A stretch of 64,000 bases of DNA from Nocardioides soli (lineage in GTDB: Bacteria; Actinomycetota; Actinomycetes; Propionibacteriales; Nocardioidaceae). The stretch covers positions 1,302,001 to 1,366,000 of the forward strand of contig NZ_JACHWR010000001.1 in NCBI RefSeq assembly GCF_014191495.1, written 5' to 3'. The notes under the pieces were generated by a model. It saw only the letters and a list, made by a program, of their open reading frames with translations. It was not told where the DNA came from and made no database searches. The translations under genes and the position numbers were made by a program. Every line of letters starts with the position of its first letter. Positions within the stretch are counted from its first letter, which is position 1. Below are positions 60,050-64,000 of the stretch, one piece after another.

Positions 60050-60459
60050 CCGACTGGCCGCGGCAGCCGGACTCCCGCACCTGCGGGCCGTCGGTCGTCG
60101 TGGTCGCCCGGCTCCTCGACCACGGGCTCCCGGAGCCGTGGCCGGGCTTCCGCGACGAGGTACTGGCGATGCACCGCCGGCTCAACCGGTGGTGGCCCCG
60201 GGCACTCGGCACGACACCGTGGGCGGTCGCCCGCGTGCTCGGGGGCCGGGTCCGCCGCTACCGGCGCGCGGACGTGCTCGCCGCGCTCCCCCGGCGGGTG
60301 CCGGTCTACCTGGGCAGCCGGTGGCTGCCCCGCCACGTCGTCCTGGTCCTCGACGAGCGGGACGGGGAGCCCCTGGCCTACGACCCCGCGCGCGGGGTGG
60401 TCGCACCGCTCTCCACATCGCGCTGGAAGCACGCCTGGTTCGCGGTGCTGCCGGACTGA
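60046..60459 (+). CDS. C39-like cysteine peptidase-fold protein
   Basis: 137 residues starting ATG 60046. RQPDSRTCGPSVVVVARLLD places a Cys at the start of a helix, RHVVLVLDERDG gives a His at the start of a strand, and AYDPARG an Asp/Asn-like third residue, the C39/papain-like arrangement. No signal peptide or membrane helix is seen. It overlaps the kinase gene, so both are made together; a peptidase coupled to a nucleoside-type kinase is uncommon. Function unknown. Confidence 0.7.
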   Translation: MTDWPRQPDSRTCGPSVVVVARLLDHGLPEPWPGFRDEVLAMHRRLNRWWPRALGTTPWAVARVLGGRVRRYRRADVLAALPRRVPVYLGSRWLPRHVVLVLDERDGEPLAYDPARGVVAPLSTSRWKHAWFAVLPD

Positions 60460-60492
60460 GCTCCTCCTGGCGGGCTGCCGCCAGGAGGAGCT
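60459..60492. terminator. Strong bidirectional terminator hairpin
   Basis: AGCTCCTCCTGGCGG (60459-60473) pairs perfectly with CCGCCAGGAGGAGCT (60478-60492) around the loop GCTG. The 15-bp stem overlaps the stop codon of the C39-like gene and lies 14 bp before the end of the convergent SHOCT gene. It lacks a long T run but its stem is the strongest in the window. Confidence 0.88.
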
Positions 60493-60506
60493 TCCGGCGA
60501 GGCAGC

Positions 60507-60890
60507 TCAGCCGAGCGCCTTGGCCTTCAGCGACTCGTACTCGGCCTGGTTGATCGTGCCGGCGTCCAGCAGTGCCTTGGCCCGGGCGATCTCCTCGGCG
60601 GGCGAGCCGGCTCCGGAGGACACCGACCGGATGTAGGCGTCGGTGTCGGCCTGGGCGGCCTTCATGGCGGCGACGTTGCGCTCGGCCATGCCGTGGCCGC
60701 GGGCGATCAGGTACACCAGTGAGGTGATCAGCGGGAGGATGATCAGGAAGAAGACCCACACCGCCTTCATCCAGCCGCTGGTGCCCTTGTCGCGGAACAG
60801 GTCCGTCAGGATCTGGAACAGCACAACCAAGTAGGCCATGAGCAGGAAGAAGGAGATGATGAACCAGAAGAAGTCCCAGAAGCTGTCCAC
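60507..60890 (-). CDS. PLDc_N / SHOCT domain membrane protein
   Basis: 127 residues with two transmembrane helices (about 6-28 and 42-62: FWDFFWFIISFFLLMAYLVVLFQIL and AVWVFFLIILPLITSLVYLIA) of the PLDc_N type, followed by a C-terminal SHOCT domain (SPAEEIARAKALLDAGTINQAEYESLKAKAL). This is a common actinobacterial small membrane protein. Function is unknown; SHOCT domains often mediate oligomerisation. Confidence 0.88.
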   Translation of the reverse strand: MDSFWDFFWFIISFFLLMAYLVVLFQILTDLFRDKGTSGWMKAVWVFFLIILPLITSLVYLIARGHGMAERNVAAMKAAQADTDAYIRSVSSGAGSPAEEIARAKALLDAGTINQAEYESLKAKALG

Positions 60891-60944
60891 AGCGTTCCTC
60901 TCAGGTGCGTCGAGGCCGGTTCCGGCCCCGGTGTCGCGCCGAGG

Positions 60945-62162
60945 CTAGTCGGGCCCGGAGTCGGCGGGGCTCACCTGAACCGGGTGACTGCGCCCCGCCA
61001 GCAGCCGCTGCGCGAGGAGCGGACAGATCAACACGCTCAACGCGCCGCCGGCGACCAGCACCGACGCGTTGGTCGTCGTCATCTCGCCCGCGTCGACGGC
61101 CACCGAGGTGACCGCGACGATGATCGGCAGCCCGGTCGCGGCGAAGAGGGCCATCGCCGCGCTCTCGCGGCCGTCGAAGACCCGGCGGCCCGCCTCCCGC
61201 TCCGTACGGGTCGCGATCAGGACGCCGCCGCCGCGCACCAGCAGGATCATGCCGAGGAAGGCCACGAGCGCGACCGGCTCCTCGACGACCGCGCGCGGGT
61301 CGATCGCCATCCCCGAGGTGATGAAGAAGACCGGGATCAGCAGCCCGAAGGCGAGCCCCTCGAGCTTGTGCTCCAGGCTCTCGTGGCCCGCCGGCAGCAG
61401 GCCGCGCAGCACGAAGCCGGCCGCGAACGCCCCGAGCACGACGTCGAGGTCGAAGAGCGCCGCCGCGACGCCGAGCGTGACCAGCAGCAGCACGACGAGG
61501 CGGACCTGGGTCTGGCCGGAGGTCTCCGCCCCACGGCGTACGGCGGCGAGCAGGGCCGAGCCCTCCCGGCTGATCCGCGCCGAGAAGCGGTGCACGAGCA
61601 CGGCGACCGCGAAGAACGAGGCCAGGACGAGCAGCGAGGCGACCAGCCCGCGGCTGCCGAGGAGCACCGCCATCGCCACGATCGGACCGAGCTCGCCGTA
61701 CGCGCCGTGGTTCATCAGCGTGCCCCCGAAGCGGGTGCCGAGCAGGCCGCCGTCCTTGAGGATGGGCAGCAGCGTGCCGAGGGCCGTCGAGGTCAGGGCG
61801 ATCGCGACCGCGATCTCCGCGTGGATGGCGTCGGCCAGGCCGATCAGGAAGATCAGGGTGAGTGCGACCGCGAAGCAGCCCAGCCAGGTGATGAGCGCGC
61901 GGCGGCCACCCCGGCCCACCAGCTCGTCCACCTCGACCTCGTAGCCCGCGAGCAGGAAGAGCATCCCGAGCCCGAGCTCGCGCAGGATGGTGACGCCCTC
62001 GCCGGCGGCGGCGAGCTCGAGCACGTTCGGCCCGATCAGCACCCCGAGCACGAGCAGCAGCACGACCTCGGGCACCCGGCCACGCAGCAGCAGGCCGGCG
62101 AGCAGCGGGGCGAGCACGGCGCAGAGGGTGATCCAGAAGATCGACTCCGCCGCCCCGGGCAT
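60945..62162 (-). CDS. Cation:proton antiporter (CPA2/KefB family)
   Basis: A 405-residue antiporter from ATG 62162 with about 12 transmembrane helices. Conserved segments are LGLGMLFLLAGYEVEVDEL, IALTSTALGTLLPILKDGG, FDLDVVLGAFAAGFVLRGLLPAG (Asp-containing ion-binding helix), FGLLIPVFFITSGMAID and ATGLPIIVAVTSVAVDAG. No C-terminal RCK/TrkA-N domain is present. It likely exchanges Na+ or K+ for H+. The start was chosen because it overlaps the DUF3592-like gene by one base and matches family starts; Met 62198 would add 12 residues. Confidence 0.92.
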   Translation of the reverse strand: MPGAAESIFWITLCAVLAPLLAGLLLRGRVPEVVLLLVLGVLIGPNVLELAAAGEGVTILRELGLGMLFLLAGYEVEVDELVGRGGRRALITWLGCFAVALTLIFLIGLADAIHAEIAVAIALTSTALGTLLPILKDGGLLGTRFGGTLMNHGAYGELGPIVAMAVLLGSRGLVASLLVLASFFAVAVLVHRFSARISREGSALLAAVRRGAETSGQTQVRLVVLLLVTLGVAAALFDLDVVLGAFAAGFVLRGLLPAGHESLEHKLEGLAFGLLIPVFFITSGMAIDPRAVVEEPVALVAFLGMILLVRGGGVLIATRTEREAGRRVFDGRESAAMALFAATGLPIIVAVTSVAVDAGEMTTTNASVLVAGGALSVLICPLLAQRLLAGRSHPVQVSPADSGPD

Positions 62163-62638
62163 CAGGAGGTCCAGACGACGAGGACCAGCACCAGCCACGC
62201 CGCGGCGACGCCGAGCGCGAGCAGCAGCACGCCGTAGCCGAGCACGAACCAGGTCCGCCCGGCGCCCTCCAGGCCGCCCTGGGTCGCCGCCACGTCGACC
62301 CGCTCCGGGCGCTCGGGGTCGTAGGCCACGTCGAGCTCGTCGCCGACCCGCGGCGGCGGCGCGGGCACGTCGGTCAGCGTCTGCGCCTCCACCGGGCCCG
62401 CGGCGCCGTCGGGGACGAAGGAGACCCGCGGGAAGTAGCGCGTGTCGGGCTCACCCCCCAGGCTGAGGTCCTTGGCCTCCAGGCCCACGACGGTCGCTCG
62501 CACCGCGACCGCCCGGGCGCGGAACCGCTGGGCGGTACGACGGACCACCTGTCCCTTGAGCAGCAGCCCGCCCGCGACCAGCAGCAGCACCAGCGCGGAG
62601 CCGAGCAGCAGCACGGTCGGGACGTAGTGGATCCTCAC
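62162..62638 (-). CDS. DUF3592-like two-TM protein
   Basis: 158 residues with N- and C-terminal transmembrane helices (VPTVLLLGSALVLLLVAGGLLL, about 7-28; WFVLGYGVLLLALGVAAAWLVLVLVVW, about 128-155) and an extracytoplasmic-type middle: RATVVGLEAKDLS...TRYFPRVSFVPDG, VGDELDVAYDPERPERVDV. This is the DUF3592 pattern. It sits 1 bp downstream of adenosine deaminase and overlaps the antiporter start. Confidence 0.84.
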   Translation of the reverse strand: MRIHYVPTVLLLGSALVLLLVAGGLLLKGQVVRRTAQRFRARAVAVRATVVGLEAKDLSLGGEPDTRYFPRVSFVPDGAAGPVEAQTLTDVPAPPPRVGDELDVAYDPERPERVDVAATQGGLEGAGRTWFVLGYGVLLLALGVAAAWLVLVLVVWTS

Positions 62639-62639
62639 C

Positions 62640-63740
62640 TCACGTCTCCTCCCGCAGGGCGGCGTACGCCGGCTTGATATGGTCCTGGATGAGCGCCAGC
62701 CGCTCGTCGAAGGGCAGGAACGCCGACTTCATCGCGTTGACGGTGAACCACTCGAGGTCGCGCAGGCCGTAGCCGAACGCCTCGACGAGCGACCACATCT
62801 CGTGGGTCATCGAGGTCTGGCTCATCAGCCGGTTGTCGGTGTTGACCGTGACCCGGAAGCGCAGCTTCTTCAGCAGCCCGATCGGGTGCTCCGCGATCGA
62901 CTCCGCCGCCCCGGTCTGCACGTTGGACCAGGGGCACATCTCGAGCGGGATCCGCTTGTCGCGCACGTACGCCGCGAGCCGGCCGAGCTCGACCGAGCCG
63001 TCGTCGTGGACGGTGATGTCGTCGATGATGCGGACCCCGTGGCCGAGCCGGTCGGCCCCGCACCACTGGATCGCCTGCCAGATCGACGGCAGGCCGAACG
63101 CCTCGCCCGCGTGGATGGTGAAGTGGAAGTTCTCCCGCTGGAGGTACTCGAACGCGTCGAGGTGCCGGGTGGGCGGGTAGCCGGCCTCGGCGCCGGCGAT
63201 GTCGAAGCCGGCCACCCCGCGGTCGCGCCAGGCGACCGCGAGCTGGGCGATCTCCATCGACCGGGCCTGGTGCCGCATCGCGGTGAGCAGCTGGCGCACC
63301 ACGATCCTGCCGTCGGTGGCCGCCACGCCCTGGTCGAAGCCCTCCTGCACGGCCGCGACGACCTCCTCGAGGGTGAGGCCGGTGCCGACGTGCTGCTCGG
63401 GGGCGTAGCGGATCTCGGCGTACACGACGCCGTCGGCCGCGAGGTCCTCCACGCACTCGCGGGCGACCCGGGTCAGGGCCGGCCCGGTCTGCATCACGGC
63501 GACGGTGTGGTCGAAGGTCTCGAGGTAGCGCACCAGCGAGCCCGAGTCGGCGGCCTCGGCGAACCACCGGCCGAGCGACTCCGCGGTCAGGGGGGCGGTC
63601 GGCTCACCGCCCACGTCGGGCAGTTGATGGCCGCAGTCGGCGGCCAGCTCGATGATGGTCTGCGGCCGAAGTCCGCCGTCGAGGTGGTCGTGCAGCAGCA
63701 CCTTCGGCGCCCGGCGTACCTGGTCGTGGGTCGGCGTCAT
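62640..63740 (-). CDS. add: Adenosine deaminase
   Basis: Deaminates (deoxy)adenosine to (deoxy)inosine. From ATG 63740 the protein is 366 residues: [17 protein letters not shown] (metal His pair and substrate Asp), [56 protein letters not shown] (HAGE, zinc His and catalytic Glu; LGHG), and [18 protein letters not shown] (metal Asp). All ADA motifs are in order. The 34-bp gap to the divergent NodN-like gene must hold both promoters. PNP at 42.9 kb would take the inosine product. Confidence 0.95.
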   Translation of the reverse strand: MTPTHDQVRRAPKVLLHDHLDGGLRPQTIIELAADCGHQLPDVGGEPTAPLTAESLGRWFAEAADSGSLVRYLETFDHTVAVMQTGPALTRVARECVEDLAADGVVYAEIRYAPEQHVGTGLTLEEVVAAVQEGFDQGVAATDGRIVVRQLLTAMRHQARSMEIAQLAVAWRDRGVAGFDIAGAEAGYPPTRHLDAFEYLQRENFHFTIHAGEAFGLPSIWQAIQWCGADRLGHGVRIIDDITVHDDGSVELGRLAAYVRDKRIPLEMCPWSNVQTGAAESIAEHPIGLLKKLRFRVTVNTDNRLMSQTSMTHEMWSLVEAFGYGLRDLEWFTVNAMKSAFLPFDERLALIQDHIKPAYAALREET

Positions 63741-63774
63741 GAACTGATCCAACCAGAACCGATACGTTGGCGGC

Positions 63775-64000
63775 ATGCGCGTCTTCACGACTCTCGACGA
63801 GGTGTCGGCCGCCGCCGGCGAGGAGCTCGGCACCTCGGACTGGCTGACCATCGACCAGGAGCGCGTGGACCGGTTCGCCCAGGCGACCGGCGACCACCAG
63901 TGGATCCACGTCGACGTGGAGCGCGCGGCGTCCGGCCCCTTCGGCGGCACCATCGCCCACGGCTACCTGACGCTGTCCCTGGTGCCCTTCCTGGGCAGCC
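63775..64000 (+). CDS. MaoC/NodN family dehydratase, 3' end outside window
   Basis: Only 75 codons are visible from ATG 63775: [20 protein letters not shown], then [49 protein letters not shown]. The [11 protein letters not shown] segment is the hydratase-2 motif (Asp and His catalytic pair), and [12 protein letters not shown] is the typical second segment of NodN-like MaoC dehydratases. It likely hydrates enoyl-CoA or a related thioester. The rest of the gene lies past the window. Confidence 0.9.
   Translation, partial: MRVFTTLDEVSAAAGEELGTSDWLTIDQERVDRFAQATGDHQWIHVDVERAASGPFGGTIAHGYLTLSLVPFLGS

Overview
The window is high-GC DNA (about 70% G+C by eye) from an actinobacterium of the Nocardioides type. 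This rests on frequent GTG starts, GTGA/ATGA overlaps between genes, a carboxylase epsilon subunit beside an accD5-type carboxyltransferase, a DUF6758 protein, an IdeR/DtxR-type iron box, several probably leaderless promoters, and palindromic repeats ending in GGTTTCGAGGCTC. I found no rRNA, tRNA, CRISPR array, intact insertion sequence or prophage. It looks like ordinary chromosome with a few unusual spots.

1-7.1 kb: a tightly coupled minus-strand acyl-CoA operon (enoyl-CoA hydratase, two hotdog/MaoC proteins, LLM flavin oxidoreductase, class III CoA-transferase). It follows a His-rich cupin gene whose 5' end is joined out of frame to the first 24 codons of a parA gene. An SDR, a PHP phosphoesterase and a DUF6758 protein follow. 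7.2-13.7 kb: a 91-bp palindromic repeat, purE-purK, a stand-alone winged-helix regulator, a class III adenylate cyclase, a PH-domain protein, birA, and the acyl-CoA carboxylase beta and epsilon genes. 14-22 kb: a membrane GT2 glycosyltransferase with a lipoprotein, a 72-bp concentric palindrome, a response regulator with a long Pro/Gln linker, a GH6 lipoprotein, a divergent MFS/TetR pair with its operator, a Maf protein and a GtrA protein, then a second repeat copy.

22-35 kb: acyl-CoA dehydrogenase diverges from a plus-strand run: biotin-carrying carboxylase alpha subunit, three overlapping genes for membrane proteins of unknown function (two share a C-F-x-P-x-H ... C-x-x-C domain), two bacterial PH-domain membrane proteins, pyruvate carboxylase and a BenE transporter. 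35-43.7 kb: tandem SpoIID/LytB proteins, a LpdA-type quinone reductase, dihydrolipoamide dehydrogenase, a GGCT-like protein, two Uma2 genes with near-identical 3' halves, a VOC protein and purine nucleoside phosphorylase.

43.7-51.3 kb: a complete heme-iron locus. hmuT-hmuU-hmuV and three secreted or anchored proteins (two HtaA-like) run on the minus strand; heme oxygenase runs on the plus strand; an IdeR-type box lies between. 51.3-64 kb: a MerR regulator and aldo/keto reductase with matching operators, VOC and SRPBCC proteins, a phosphohexomutase, a PH protein, deoC, an ALDH pair resembling a split ALDH16, a P-loop kinase overlapping a C39-like peptidase, a strong bidirectional terminator, a PLDc_N/SHOCT protein, a CPA2 antiporter, a DUF3592-like protein, adenosine deaminase and the start of a NodN/MaoC gene.

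By function the window is rich in acyl-CoA and biotin metabolism (carboxylase alpha, beta and epsilon, pyruvate carboxylase, BirA, ACAD, ECH, CaiB), purine and deoxynucleoside salvage (PurE/K, PNP, Add, DeoC, phosphohexomutase) and heme-iron acquisition. The least explained parts are the three-gene membrane array at 25.3-28.4 kb, the parA/cupin junction at 4.7 kb and the symmetric palindrome at 16.4 kb.
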